Of a DNA stretch of 64,000 nt, positions 47,037 to 55,642 are shown piece after piece; position 1 is the stretch's first letter, and each line of letters starts with the position of its first letter. Source of the stretch: Ruegeria sp. SCSIO 43209 (GTDB lineage: Bacteria; Pseudomonadota; Alphaproteobacteria; Rhodobacterales; Rhodobacteraceae); the NCBI RefSeq assembly GCF_019904295.1, contig NZ_CP065359.1, positions 459,001 to 523,000 of the forward strand, given 5' to 3'. The notes beneath the pieces were generated by a model. It was not told the DNA's origin, made no database searches, and saw nothing but the letters and a program-made list of their open reading frames with translations. Position numbers and translations under genes: made by a program.

Positions 47037-48443
47037 TCAGTCCAGCACGTAGCCGTAAGAGGTGCCAAAATCCTGATTGGCAACTTCAGAGGCTGCACCA
47101 TTTCCGGCGCGTTCAGTCCGAGAGATCTTGCCGTTTACGAACAGATCGAACTCGCTGGGCGGTTTCACACGATCGGTCGGCAGGGCAAGCGCCTCGCCAC
47201 GAGTGGGCGACACCAGATGCGCGGTAATGATGATGATCAATTCACTCTGCTCACGCTGATACTGAGCGCTCCTGAACAACGCGCCCAATACAGGCACATC
47301 GCCAAGCCAGGGAACCTGGCTGTTCAGATCCGTGAAATCATCCTGGATTAGGCCCGCAATGGCAAAGCTCTCACCGTCGCGCAACTCGATGGTTGTCCGG
47401 GTTTGACGCGTGATGAAGCTGGGAACATTGTCGCCGTTGATCGTGAAGTTCGCACTCTGGTCGATGCTCGATACTGATGCACCCAGTTCCAGGTTAATCA
47501 GGTTGCCATCGACGACGCGCGGAACAAACAGCAGCTGTACGCCAAACTGACGATACTCGATCGCAACGACACCGTCGCCTTGGGGTACTGGGATTGGCAC
47601 CTCACCACCGGCAAGGAACTCCGCCTCTTGGCCAGACAGTGCAGAAAGATTCGGTTCTGCCAAGCTGCGAACCAAACCCTTGGTTTCAAGGGCTTCCAAA
47701 AGCAGTCTAACCTGCGTTGAACCCGCGCCGAAACCGAACAGAATGGCACCGGAATTTGTCTGAACAAACGGGATGTTGTTCGCCAGTGCGTTGTTCAGTG
47801 CGCCCTGGTTATTCAAGGAATTGAAGCCCGCAGTGGTGTCGCCACCGCCAAAGCCCAACGATGCCGACAAGTTTTTGGCTACAGAGCGGTTCATTTCCGC
47901 AAAGCGCACTTTCAGCATGACCTGCTGCACGCCACCGACATTCATCAGGTTCGATACACGTTCAGGGGCATACCGTTCTGCCAACTCCAGCGCACGCGCC
48001 AGTTTGGCACTGCTGGAAACTGTTCCCGACAAGACGATCCCATCATTGGCGGTCCGAACCTCGATTCGCTCACTGGGAAGAATCTGACGTAAGCGTTCTT
48101 TGAATTCCGAAACATCAGGTGAAACACGCACACGCACGTTGGTAATCAGATTACCCGCGCCGTCGAACATTGTCAGGGTGGTTGTACCCGGTGCCCGACC
48201 GAGAACATAGATAGTGCGGTCCGACAGGGTCGAAATATCCGCTATGCCTGCATTGGCAATGCTGATGTCTGCGAACGGTTGTTCGCTTTCCACCACGATT
48301 GCGCGATTTACGGGGACATCCAGCGTTTCCGCTGTACCCTTTTTAACCACGCGAAGATTTTGGGCCCAAGCGGCATCGCCGATTGGGCTCACAACTAGCG
48401 ACAACCCCAGCAGGGTTGCGCTGATCCAGGAACGTATTGTCAT
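47037..48443 (-). CDS. cpaC: Tad secretin CpaC/RcpA
   Basis: A 468-residue outer membrane secretin. ATG 48443 is preceded by GGAGAGGCAGGTCAC and gives a signal peptide ending about AAWA (residue 27); an upstream ATG lacks this. The N-terminal BON-like and N1-type domains (about 30-180, TIYVLGRAPGTTTLTMFDGAG) precede the secretin core (about 230-420), including VPIPVPQGDGVVAIEYRQFG and TRTTIELRDGESFAIAGL. The C terminus carries EQSELIIIITAHLVSP, typical of secretins. Confidence 0.93.
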   Translation of the reverse strand: MTIRSWISATLLGLSLVVSPIGDAAWAQNLRVVKKGTAETLDVPVNRAIVVESEQPFADISIANAGIADISTLSDRTIYVLGRAPGTTTLTMFDGAGNLITNVRVRVSPDVSEFKERLRQILPSERIEVRTANDGIVLSGTVSSSAKLARALELAERYAPERVSNLMNVGGVQQVMLKVRFAEMNRSVAKNLSASLGFGGGDTTAGFNSLNNQGALNNALANNIPFVQTNSGAILFGFGAGSTQVRLLLEALETKGLVRSLAEPNLSALSGQEAEFLAGGEVPIPVPQGDGVVAIEYRQFGVQLLFVPRVVDGNLINLELGASVSSIDQSANFTINGDNVPSFITRQTRTTIELRDGESFAIAGLIQDDFTDLNSQVPWLGDVPVLGALFRSAQYQREQSELIIIITAHLVSPTRGEALALPTDRVKPPSEFDLFVNGKISRTERAGNGAASEVANQDFGTSYGYVLD

Positions 48444-48587
48444 GTGACCTGCCTCTCCGATCACCACTCGATTTTTTTTGGGTCTTATGCCCTATGCTAT
48501 GAAACCCTGCGACAGAACCAGATTTATTGCAATAATCAATGGTTTCTGGAAAGTTCCTTATGTGGATTATGCGCAACAACACAAAGA

Positions 48588-48617
48588 AAGAGACCGCGCA
48601 AAATGCGCGGTCTTTGT
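48588..48617 (-). terminator. Terminator after cpaB
   Basis: AGACCGCGCA at 48591-48600 pairs with TGCGCGGTCT at 48604-48613 (10 bp, three-base loop). In the minus direction CTTTCTTTG follows. It lies about 25 bases beyond the cpaB stop and about 145 bases before cpaC, so it should limit transcription into the secretin gene unless cpaC has its own promoter in 48444-48590. Confidence 0.85.
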
Positions 48618-48639
48618 CTCGTAAAGGTCTGAAACTTAG

Positions 48640-49521
48640 TTAGTTTGTGCAGGGAATTGGGGTCTCTACCGTCTCGCCACCACGACGGGTGCGGATTGTG
48701 CAGACCTTCTCCGGAGCTGCGACGGGGGCCGGGGCCCTCTCTTCAATGCCAAGCAAAGACTGCTGATCGACTTCAACCACCTCTGCCACCTTGTCATCTT
48801 GAGCGCCAACCAGTGCCAGCGACATGCGACCCGTGTTCTGAGCCTGTGCCAAAGCGGCGATCTGTTGTGGCGTCGCTGCAACTGTGACCGTGCGAGCAAT
48901 CGTTGTGCCGGTCACATCCAGACCCGCCGACTGATCAACAGCGACCAATTCGATGTTCGTCAGCACCAAACGAGTAATCTCACCGCGGCCAGAATCGCTG
49001 GTGCCACGTAATGAGCCGGTCCAATACACGTCCACCGTATCGCCCGGGCGCAAAAAGCCCGATACGCCAGATGCCACGTCAACGCTTATCGCAAATGCGC
49101 GCATTCCCTTGGGCAATTGTGACCTGAGGCCAGCAGTCTCGCCTGGATTGGTGACTTTGACTTCCATAATCGCTTCGTCTTTCTCCATCGCGCGGAGAAC
49201 GAATCGTTCATTGTTTTTGATTTCCGGGAATAGGGTTGTCATGTCCACGAAGGCACCCTCGGGAATCGCATCCTCTGGCCACTGAACGACGCGGATATCT
49301 TCCTGGTTCAAACGTTCGCCGTATTTGAAGGAGCGATTCGAAACCAAAACGCCTACGGTCGGGACGATGCCCGCCTGTGCATTGGCAAGCGCCTCTTCGC
49401 GCAACTTGCGTTCCTGTGCAAGTTTGGCCTGATTGTCCGTGATGTATTCGCGTGCCATATAGACAGCACCACCGGCCAACGCGACCCCGATGATAAGAAC
49501 AAGTCCAAAAACAGCTCGCAT
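48640..49521 (-). CDS. cpaB: Flp pilus assembly protein CpaB/RcpC
   Basis: A 293-residue protein with a single N-terminal anchor helix (about 3-22, VFGLVLIIGVALAGGAVY) followed by a coiled segment. The SAF domain (about 60-115) holds SFKYGERLNQEDIRVVQWPE, and the RcpC-type region (about 125-215) includes GMRAFAISVDVASGVSGFLRPGDTVDV. CpaB acts in the periplasm with the secretin, possibly gating it. The C terminus has two cysteines. Confidence 0.93.
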   Translation of the reverse strand: MRAVFGLVLIIGVALAGGAVYMAREYITDNQAKLAQERKLREEALANAQAGIVPTVGVLVSNRSFKYGERLNQEDIRVVQWPEDAIPEGAFVDMTTLFPEIKNNERFVLRAMEKDEAIMEVKVTNPGETAGLRSQLPKGMRAFAISVDVASGVSGFLRPGDTVDVYWTGSLRGTSDSGRGEITRLVLTNIELVAVDQSAGLDVTGTTIARTVTVAATPQQIAALAQAQNTGRMSLALVGAQDDKVAEVVEVDQQSLLGIEERAPAPVAAPEKVCTIRTRRGGETVETPIPCTN

Positions 49522-49689
49522 TTGTCCCTCTTTATTTTCCGTAGACCGCGACTCTTGAAGTCACATCGATTCAGGATCCAAGATATTTTTCAATTGTGTC
49601 GAAAAAGCGGACAATCCCGGTAATTTTTGGCAGAAAATACGCTTATTCGCAGGGTTGCCGTTTCGCTAGTAAATGGGAACGGGCCCGCG

Positions 49690-49872
49690 CTACTCAAAGA
49701 CCATCTCTTCTACTTCTACATTTGCGATCGGCTGTCCCGCTGTTAGAAGTCCTTGGCTCAGGATGAAGTAGATTATTGCGGCGAGACCTGCGATTGCAGC
49801 AGTTAAAACCACCCAGTCTACGGTTATCGCGCCGGTCTCATCGGTTCGGAAACTATATACTCTTTTTAACAT
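49690..49872 (-). CDS. Second Flp family pilin
   Basis: A 60-residue prepilin from ATG 49872 (an earlier ATG would add 23 residues without a leader pattern). A basic leader of 14 residues ends in Gly, followed by AITVDWVVLTAAIAGLAAIIYFIL, here noted as the hydrophobic helix at residues 15-38. The C-terminal tail is acidic (NVEVEEMVFE). Cleavage after Gly14 is expected. In place of the usual Glu5-Tyr6 of mature Flp it has Asp5-Trp6. Confidence 0.82.
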   Translation of the reverse strand: MLKRVYSFRTDETGAITVDWVVLTAAIAGLAAIIYFILSQGLLTAGQPIANVEVEEMVFE

Positions 49873-49895
49873 TGGACTATACCGGATCGCTCTCT

Positions 49896-49939
49896 TCTGA
49901 AAACAAAGGGGCCACGCCTTTGAGTAAAGACATGGCCCC
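49896..49939 (-). terminator. Terminator after the first flp gene
   Basis: In the minus direction, GGGGCCATGTCTTT pairs with AAAGGCGTGGCCCC over an ACTC loop (14 positions with two wobbles), followed by TTTGTTTTC. It begins about 28 bases after the first flp stop and ends before the second flp start. It should cap most transcripts as monocistronic pilin messages. Confidence 0.85.
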
Positions 49940-49966
49940 AAGTTGTTATGCTAGACCGATAACAGA

Positions 49967-50161
49967 TTATTCGGTATCCGGAACTGTCACAGTTACCGAA
50001 CCCAGAGCGTCATCGATGTTGCCTGCCAGGCTGCTGGCACCATTGTGGATCTGGTTGTAAGCAACGGCTGCCAGGCCAACAACAGCTGCGGTCAGAACGA
50101 CCCAGTCTACAGTTACGGCGCCGTCTTCGTCTTTGCGGAAGTTCTTGATGAACTTGATCAT
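49967..50161 (-). CDS. flp: Flp family pilin, first gene of the Tad locus
   Basis: A 64-residue prepilin. The leader (residues 1-14, MIKFIKNFRKDEDG) is basic and ends in Gly14. The mature N terminus AVTVDWVVLTAAVVGLAAVAY forms the helix that packs in the pilus core. The conserved Glu5-Tyr6 of typical Flp pilins is Asp5-Trp6 here. The ribosome site AGGAGGGACATAAC is the strongest in the locus, fitting a major pilin. It is followed by a strong terminator. Confidence 0.92.
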   Translation of the reverse strand: MIKFIKNFRKDEDGAVTVDWVVLTAAVVGLAAVAYNQIHNGASSLAGNIDDALGSVTVTVPDTE

Positions 50162-50513
50162 GTTATGTCCCTCCTAAAGGATCAAAAATTAATTAACCTC
50201 GGCGTCTTTCAGAGCTTTCTCTCTCAGTCCGCTCCCGATCGTCTCGGTATGGATATATGTTTGACCCCTGTGCGTGGCAGGAATTGGGCCAAACCAATAT
50301 TTTTTTGCTCAAAGCTTAATTTTTTGTTGGTGAATTTAGTAACTAATTGGAAATAAATAAAAAAAATCACACCTTTTTTGTACTTCCGTTGTGTGGGCGA
50401 TGCAAAATGGCGGCAATTGAGGCGAAATTGCCCCAATTCGCTTGGTTTTTCTGGTGTTGCGGGCCGTTATGATGTTCAAAATGCTTCAAAAGATAAGAAA
50501 TCGAGGCAGGCAA
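50162..50513. promoter_or_regulatory. AT-rich divergent intergenic region, pilin and transglycosylase promoters
   Basis: A 350-base gap between the divergent flp and transglycosylase genes holds no gene I can support. Its composition is markedly AT-rich at about 50300-50375, with an A tract and a run of TTTTTTT on the opposite strand. The flp promoter and its regulator sites should lie here. I found no convincing sigma-54 or CtrA full site. Confidence 0.5.
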
Positions 50514-51380
50514 ATGTATTTCCGGGACGCAGTATTATGCGCCGGTGCAGCAGTGTTTCTGATGGCGGGTGCAATTCCTGTCACTGCAACCGAAACCGAG
50601 CCGCGCGGCGTCTATAAGCGCATAAAGGCCCCTAAACCGGGGACACGTCCGCGCGTGACGATTCAAATCACGCCCGAACAACATGCAGCATCACCATCAG
50701 CCCCCAGCACTGGCGCCAAGCTGGAAGTGCCTGAGATTGCCGCTATCGCAAAGCCGCCCCCATCGGTTCCTCAGAAGATCGCGGGGGCGACCAAGCCAGT
50801 TGGCTCTTATAAAGCATTCTGGAGCCGGGTATCCCCCGATCTAGCGCAGGCCAGCGCAGGTAGGCTGAGAGAGGCCGTTCAAGCGCTTACTGCCACGGGT
50901 GTCGCGGCGCCGCGTCTGCAGACCTTGCAAGACATCGCAGAAAAGCGAGGGGTGGATATTCTACGTTCGACCGTAGGGACGAATGTCTCACCCGCACTTG
51001 TCCTAGCCGTGATCTCAGTGGAATCTGCGGGCCGCACACAGGCTGTCAGTTCTGCCGGGGCGCAGGGCTTGATGCAATTGATGCCAGCTACCGCCGAACG
51101 TTTTGGGGTAGAGGACAGCCTGAAACCTGAACAGAATATCAAAGGTGGGGTGAAATACCTGCATTGGCTTATGAACGAGTTCGACAATGACCCGATTCTC
51201 GTATTGGCAGGCTACAATGCCGGCGAAGGGGCCGTGCGCAAGCATAGTGGTGTGCCACCCTATGCCGAGACCAGAGACTACGTGCCCAAGGTTCTGGCCG
51301 CGTTTCAGGTCGCGAGTGCTCTTTGTACAACAACACCGCAGTTCGTTTCGGACCCCTGCATTTTTCAGACTTCGAACTAA
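50514..51380 (+). CDS. Lytic transglycosylase with SLT domain
   Basis: A 288-residue protein from ATG 50514, preceded by CGAGGCAGGCAA; in-frame starts at 50442 (TTG) and 50469 (ATG) lack a ribosome site. A signal peptide (about residues 1-25, ending VTAT or nearby) is followed by a Pro/Ala-rich linker (about 30-115). The catalytic SLT domain (about 155-265) has AVISVESAGRTQAVSSAGAQ with the catalytic Glu, GLMQLMPATAERFG and ALAGYNAGEGAVRK-like GYNAGEGAV. It cuts peptidoglycan and may open the wall for the pilus machine encoded divergently. Confidence 0.85.
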   Translation: MYFRDAVLCAGAAVFLMAGAIPVTATETEPRGVYKRIKAPKPGTRPRVTIQITPEQHAASPSAPSTGAKLEVPEIAAIAKPPPSVPQKIAGATKPVGSYKAFWSRVSPDLAQASAGRLREAVQALTATGVAAPRLQTLQDIAEKRGVDILRSTVGTNVSPALVLAVISVESAGRTQAVSSAGAQGLMQLMPATAERFGVEDSLKPEQNIKGGVKYLHWLMNEFDNDPILVLAGYNAGEGAVRKHSGVPPYAETRDYVPKVLAAFQVASALCTTTPQFVSDPCIFQTSN

Positions 51381-51382
51381 AA

Positions 51383-51406
51383 AAGGCCCGCGTCGCAGCG
51401 GGCCTT
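51383..51406. terminator. Bidirectional terminator between transglycosylase and scoB
   Basis: AAGGCCCGC at 51383-51391 pairs with GCGGGCCTT at 51398-51406 (9 bp, six-base loop). It is preceded by AAAA, a T tract on the minus strand, and followed by ATGTTTCATT. It sits between two convergent genes and probably serves scoB at least as well as the transglycosylase. Confidence 0.8.
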
Positions 51407-51425
51407 ATGTTTCATTGACCTAAGG

Positions 51426-52052
51426 TCAATCTACGATTGTTGCCTGAGTCGCTCCTCGCATCTCGTCCTCGCTGACGCCATCGGCCAGTTCGACGATCTT
51501 CAGGCCGCCTTCGACGACATCCAGAACACCCAGATTGGTGATGATGCGATCCACGACGCCCTGGCCAGTCAGAGGCAGCGTGCATTCCTTCAGCACTTTT
51601 GAATCACCATGCTTGTTGGTGTGATCCATCACTACAATCACGCGACCAACGCCAGCGACCAGATCCATCGCACCGCCCATACCTTTGACCAGCTTGCCGG
51701 GGATCATCCAGTTGGCCAAGTCTCCTTTCTCGTCCACTTCCATCGCACCCAAAATCGCAGCAGCGATCTTACCGCCTCGGATCATGGCGAACGAGGTCGC
51801 GCTATCGAAGTAAGAGGTGCGGGACAGTTCGGTAATCGTTTGCTTGCCCGCGTTAATCAGGTCAGCGTCTTCCTCGCCCTCAAACGGGAAAGGCCCCATG
51901 CCCAACATACCGTTTTCGGACTGTAGGGTGATGTCCTTGTCCCCTACATAGTTCGCCACCAGCGTCGGAATACCGATGCCGAGGTTCACATACATGCCGT
52001 CTTCCAGCTCTTCTGCCGCACGTGCGGCCATCTGATTGCGATCCCAGGGCAT
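51426..52052 (-). CDS. scoB: 3-oxoacid CoA-transferase subunit B
   Basis: A 208-residue beta subunit. The active-site glutamate is in ITLQSENGMLGMGPFP (about residue 47), and NLGIGIPTLVANYV and GGKIAAAILGAMEVDEKGDLANW are family signatures. With subunit A it moves CoA from succinyl-CoA to acetoacetate or a similar 3-oxoacid for ketone body use or polyhydroxybutyrate breakdown. The start overlaps the subunit A stop by one base (TAATG). Confidence 0.93.
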   Translation of the reverse strand: MPWDRNQMAARAAEELEDGMYVNLGIGIPTLVANYVGDKDITLQSENGMLGMGPFPFEGEEDADLINAGKQTITELSRTSYFDSATSFAMIRGGKIAAAILGAMEVDEKGDLANWMIPGKLVKGMGGAMDLVAGVGRVIVVMDHTNKHGDSKVLKECTLPLTGQGVVDRIITNLGVLDVVEGGLKIVELADGVSEDEMRGATQATIVD

Positions 52053-52756
52053 TATGCGTCCTCCTTCTTGCGGGTGGTGCGCTGTTCGATGCGCTTTTCG
52101 TGGCTGCCTTGGATAATGCGATGCACATAGATGCCGGGCAGGTGGATGCCATCCGGGTCCAGCGAGCCGCGCGGGACGATTTCTTCAACCTCAGCCACAC
52201 AAATCTTGCCGCAAGTCGCTGCGGGCACGTTAAAGTTGCGGGCGGTCTTGCGGAACACGAGGTTCCCGGTGTCATCGGCTTTCCACGCCTTTACGATCGC
52301 GAGGTCGGCGAAGATGCCTTCCTCCATGATATAGGTCTCGCCGTTGAAGTCCTTGTGCTCTTTGCCTTCCGCGATCACCGTTCCTACGCCCGTCTTGGTG
52401 TAAAACCCGGGGATGCCAGCGCCACCGGCCCGCATCCGCTCGGCCAGTGTGCCTTGTGGATTGAATTCCAGCTCCAGTTCTCCACTCAGATACTGGCGCA
52501 TGAATTCGGCGTTTTCCCCAACGTAAGAGCTGATCATCTTTTTGACCTGCTTAGTCTGCAGCAGGATGCCGATGCCAAAATCATCCACACCTGCGTTATT
52601 CGAGGCAAATGTCAGATCCTTCGCGCCTGAGGCCTTGATTGCTTCAAGCAGCATTTCCGGGATACCGCACAGCCCAAAGCCGCCCGCAGCGATCAGCATG
52701 CCGTCCGATATCACCCCATCGAGCGCCTCATCGGCATTGTCATAGATTTTCTTCAT
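52052..52756 (-). CDS. scoA: 3-oxoacid CoA-transferase subunit A
   Basis: A 234-residue alpha subunit from ATG 52756, chosen because GGGGGAG lies six bases upstream; an ATG seven codons earlier lacks this. [16 protein letters not shown] and [17 protein letters not shown] are family signatures, and [16 protein letters not shown] marks the family. It pairs with scoB just downstream. The specific acid partner cannot be told from sequence. Confidence 0.93.
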   Translation of the reverse strand: MKKIYDNADEALDGVISDGMLIAAGGFGLCGIPEMLLEAIKASGAKDLTFASNNAGVDDFGIGILLQTKQVKKMISSYVGENAEFMRQYLSGELELEFNPQGTLAERMRAGGAGIPGFYTKTGVGTVIAEGKEHKDFNGETYIMEEGIFADLAIVKAWKADDTGNLVFRKTARNFNVPAATCGKICVAEVEEIVPRGSLDPDGIHLPGIYVHRIIQGSHEKRIEQRTTRKKEDA

Positions 52757-52848
52757 GGAAAACTCCCCCAATGACATGATGTTGGGCCGATTTGTGCCGC
52801 CACGTCACGGGGAAGTCAACGAATCCAAGGGGCAGGTGGTATTTCTAC

Positions 52849-55473
52849 CTAACTTGCTTTCTTGGTGGTCTTCTTGGCAGCAGCTTTCTTCTTGGGGGCT
52901 GCCTTTTTCTTTGTGCCTTTCTTGGCCGCGCGTTCATTGACCAGTTCGATGGCCATTTCCTGGGTCACATCCTCGGGCTTGATGTCTTTGGGGATCGTCG
53001 CGTTGACCTTTTCCCATTTCACATACGGTCCATAGCGCCCGTCCAGTACCTGTATCGCGCCGCCATCGGGATGGTCGCCCAGCTCTTTCAGCGGCTTCGC
53101 GGCCGCCCGACGTCCGCGACCTGGATTGGCGCGTTTTTCGGCCAACAGTTCGACGGCGCGGTTCATGCCGATCTCAAACACATCGTTCGGGTCTTTGAGG
53201 TTGGCGTAGACGGGCTTTGCCTCGTCGGCCAACTGATGCATTAGATAAGGTCCAAAGCGACCAAAGTTCGAACTGATCATGCCGCCTTCGGGGTGCTCGC
53301 CGATCTGACGGGGCAAGGACAGAAGAGTCAGCGCTTTCTCCAGACCCATGTCGTCTTTGCTCCAGCCACGGGGCAGGGACGCACGAGGAGGCTTCTTGTT
53401 CTCAGGCGTGGGCTCTCCACGCTGGACATATGGCCCAAAGCGACCGGATTTCAGCCAGATCTCATCGCCCCCATCTTCGCCCAGCAAACGCTCGTCACCT
53501 TCCGCGCCCTCACCAGCGATCGGACGGGTATAAGTGCACTCAGGATAGTTGCCACAACCGACAAACCCGCCGGTGCGCGAAGTTTTCAGATGTAACTGGC
53601 CAACACCGCATTTCGGGCAAATGCGCGGGTCCGAGCCATCTTCACGCGGCGGATACAGCTGCGGTGCCAGCGCTTCGTCCAGCTTGTCCAGCACTTCCGA
53701 GATACGCAGCTCCGATGTCTCACCAATCGCGGCAGAGAAATCGCGCCAGAACTTGCCCAGCAGATCCTTGTAGTCGCGTTCACCTGCGCTGACGTCGTCA
53801 AGCTCTTCTTCCAGATTGGCGGTGAACTCGTAGCCCACATACTGGCGAAAGAAATTCAGCAGGAAGATGGTGACGATCCGGCCCTTTTCTTCGGGGATCA
53901 GCCGATTCTTGTCTTTACGTACATATTCACGATCCTGAATCGTGGTGACAATCGAGGCATAGGTCGACGGACGCCCGATCCCCAGCTCTTCCATCCGTTT
54001 GACCAGCGTGGCCTCTGTATAGCGCGGGGGGGGTTGGGTGTGGTGCTGCAGCGCCAGAACGGATTCGTTCTCGGCCAGAATGGCGGCCTTTTCCGAGTCG
54101 GCGGTGGCCTTGGCAAACTGATCACGCAGCGAGGTCTTGGCAAAACGTGCGGGATCGCCCTGCATGATCTGTGGCAAGCGCTTGTCGTCATCGTCGACCA
54201 CGTCATCGCGGCCTTCTTCGTAAACGCGCATGAAGCCATCGAACAGCACCACCTGACCAGTGGCGCGCAGGCCAACCTGGCCGTCCGTGCTGGTAATCTC
54301 AACAGTCGTGCGTTCAAGCCGTGCGGCAGCCATCTGACAGGCAATGGTGCGTTTCCAGATCAGATCATAAAGCTTGCGCTGATCCTCATCGGTCACCTTC
54401 AGCGCCTTGGCATCGCGCGACATATCTGTCGGGCGAATACACTCGTGTGCTTCCTGAGCGTTTTTGGCCTTGTTTTTGTACATGCGCGGGCTGTCTGGCA
54501 CGTATTCCGCACCATAACGGTCGGCGATTGCATCGCGCGCTGCCGCCACGGCCTCGGGGGCCATGTCGATACCGTCGGTTCGCATGTAGGTAATGTATCC
54601 GGCCTCATACAGCCGCTGGGCCACCTGCATCGCATGGCGTGCGCCCATGCCGAACTTGCGGCTGGCTTCTTGCTGTAAGGTCGACGTCATGAACGGGGCA
54701 GAGGGGTTGCGCGCGGCAGGCTTGGCCTCGACCGATGTCACGCTCAGATCACGGCTGGTGATCGCCTGAACCGCCAGTTCGGCTTGCGTTGCATTCGCTA
54801 GATCGTGCTTGTCCAGTTTCTTGCCTGCCAGCGTGACTAGACGCGCCTCGTAGGTCTGGCCCCGAGGCGTCTCGAACACAGCTTTGACCGACCAGTATTC
54901 GACCGGCTTGAAGGCTTCGATCTCCATCTCGCGTTCAACGATGAGGCGCAGGCAGACCGATTGCACGCGCCCCGCTGAACGGGCACCCGGCAACTTGCGC
55001 CACAGAACGGGTGACAGGTTGAACCCTACCAGATAGTCCAGCGCGCGGCGGGCCAGATAGGCCTCGACCAGCGGCATATCGACCTCACGCGGGTTCTGCA
55101 TCGCCTCGGTCACGGCGTCCTTGGTGATCGCGTTGAACGTCACACGGCTGACTGGCGTGTCCTTCTTGATCGAACGCCGCTTGGTCAGCGCTTCTTGGAG
55201 GTGCCAGCTGATTGCCTCGCCTTCTCGATCAGGGTCGGTCGCGAGGATCAGTGCGTTGTCTTCTTTCAGAGCGTCGGCGATCGCCTTGACATGCTTACGG
55301 CTGTCATTGCCGACCTCCCATTTCATTGAAAATTCATGCTCGGGATCGACCGACCCATCCTTCGGCGGCAGGTCCCGCACATGGCCATATGAGGCCAAAA
55401 CGGTGTAGTCGGGGCCAAGATACTTATTGATCGTTTTTGCTTTGGCCGGAGATTCTACAACAACTACGGGCAT
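52849..55473 (-). CDS. topA: DNA topoisomerase I
   Basis: An 874-residue type IA topoisomerase that relaxes negative supercoils. The N-terminal TOPRIM domain starts MPVVVVESPAKAKTI with DPDREGEAISW as its acidic motif. The active-site tyrosine is at about residue 296, in GYITYMRTDG. A single CxxC zinc motif (CPKCGVGQLHL...CGNYPEC) is followed by RFGPYVQRGE-type repeats and a Lys/Ala-rich tail (about 850-874), typical of alphaproteobacteria. It lies about 170 bases after dprA on the minus strand. Confidence 0.96.
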   Translation of the reverse strand: MPVVVVESPAKAKTINKYLGPDYTVLASYGHVRDLPPKDGSVDPEHEFSMKWEVGNDSRKHVKAIADALKEDNALILATDPDREGEAISWHLQEALTKRRSIKKDTPVSRVTFNAITKDAVTEAMQNPREVDMPLVEAYLARRALDYLVGFNLSPVLWRKLPGARSAGRVQSVCLRLIVEREMEIEAFKPVEYWSVKAVFETPRGQTYEARLVTLAGKKLDKHDLANATQAELAVQAITSRDLSVTSVEAKPAARNPSAPFMTSTLQQEASRKFGMGARHAMQVAQRLYEAGYITYMRTDGIDMAPEAVAAARDAIADRYGAEYVPDSPRMYKNKAKNAQEAHECIRPTDMSRDAKALKVTDEDQRKLYDLIWKRTIACQMAAARLERTTVEITSTDGQVGLRATGQVVLFDGFMRVYEEGRDDVVDDDDKRLPQIMQGDPARFAKTSLRDQFAKATADSEKAAILAENESVLALQHHTQPPPRYTEATLVKRMEELGIGRPSTYASIVTTIQDREYVRKDKNRLIPEEKGRIVTIFLLNFFRQYVGYEFTANLEEELDDVSAGERDYKDLLGKFWRDFSAAIGETSELRISEVLDKLDEALAPQLYPPREDGSDPRICPKCGVGQLHLKTSRTGGFVGCGNYPECTYTRPIAGEGAEGDERLLGEDGGDEIWLKSGRFGPYVQRGEPTPENKKPPRASLPRGWSKDDMGLEKALTLLSLPRQIGEHPEGGMISSNFGRFGPYLMHQLADEAKPVYANLKDPNDVFEIGMNRAVELLAEKRANPGRGRRAAAKPLKELGDHPDGGAIQVLDGRYGPYVKWEKVNATIPKDIKPEDVTQEMAIELVNERAAKKGTKKKAAPKKKAAAKKTTKKAS

Positions 55474-55559
55474 TTAAGAGGAATCCTCGCTCGACGGATT
55501 TTGCGCTTTGTATGACCGTGCAAAATGTGTGGGGCAAGATCGAATTGTCAATGCGTTCG

Positions 55560-55600
55560 TTTTCACCACCAAAAATACTTTGTATTAAAGCCTGATCTGG
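55560..55600 (-). repeat. Possible degenerate copy of the repeat tail in the dprA-topA gap
   Basis: On the minus strand, CTTTAATACAAAG (CTTT/AAAG stem) is followed by TATTTTTGGTGGTGAAAA. It resembles the hairpin and TATTTTTGGCCAGATGAAGA tail after ileS. It stands after the dprA stop, where a terminator would be expected. The stem is short, so the termination strength is doubtful. Confidence 0.3.
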
Positions 55601-55642
55601 TCGTGCCGCTCGCGGAATCAGGTGTCGAATCCATTCGATAAC

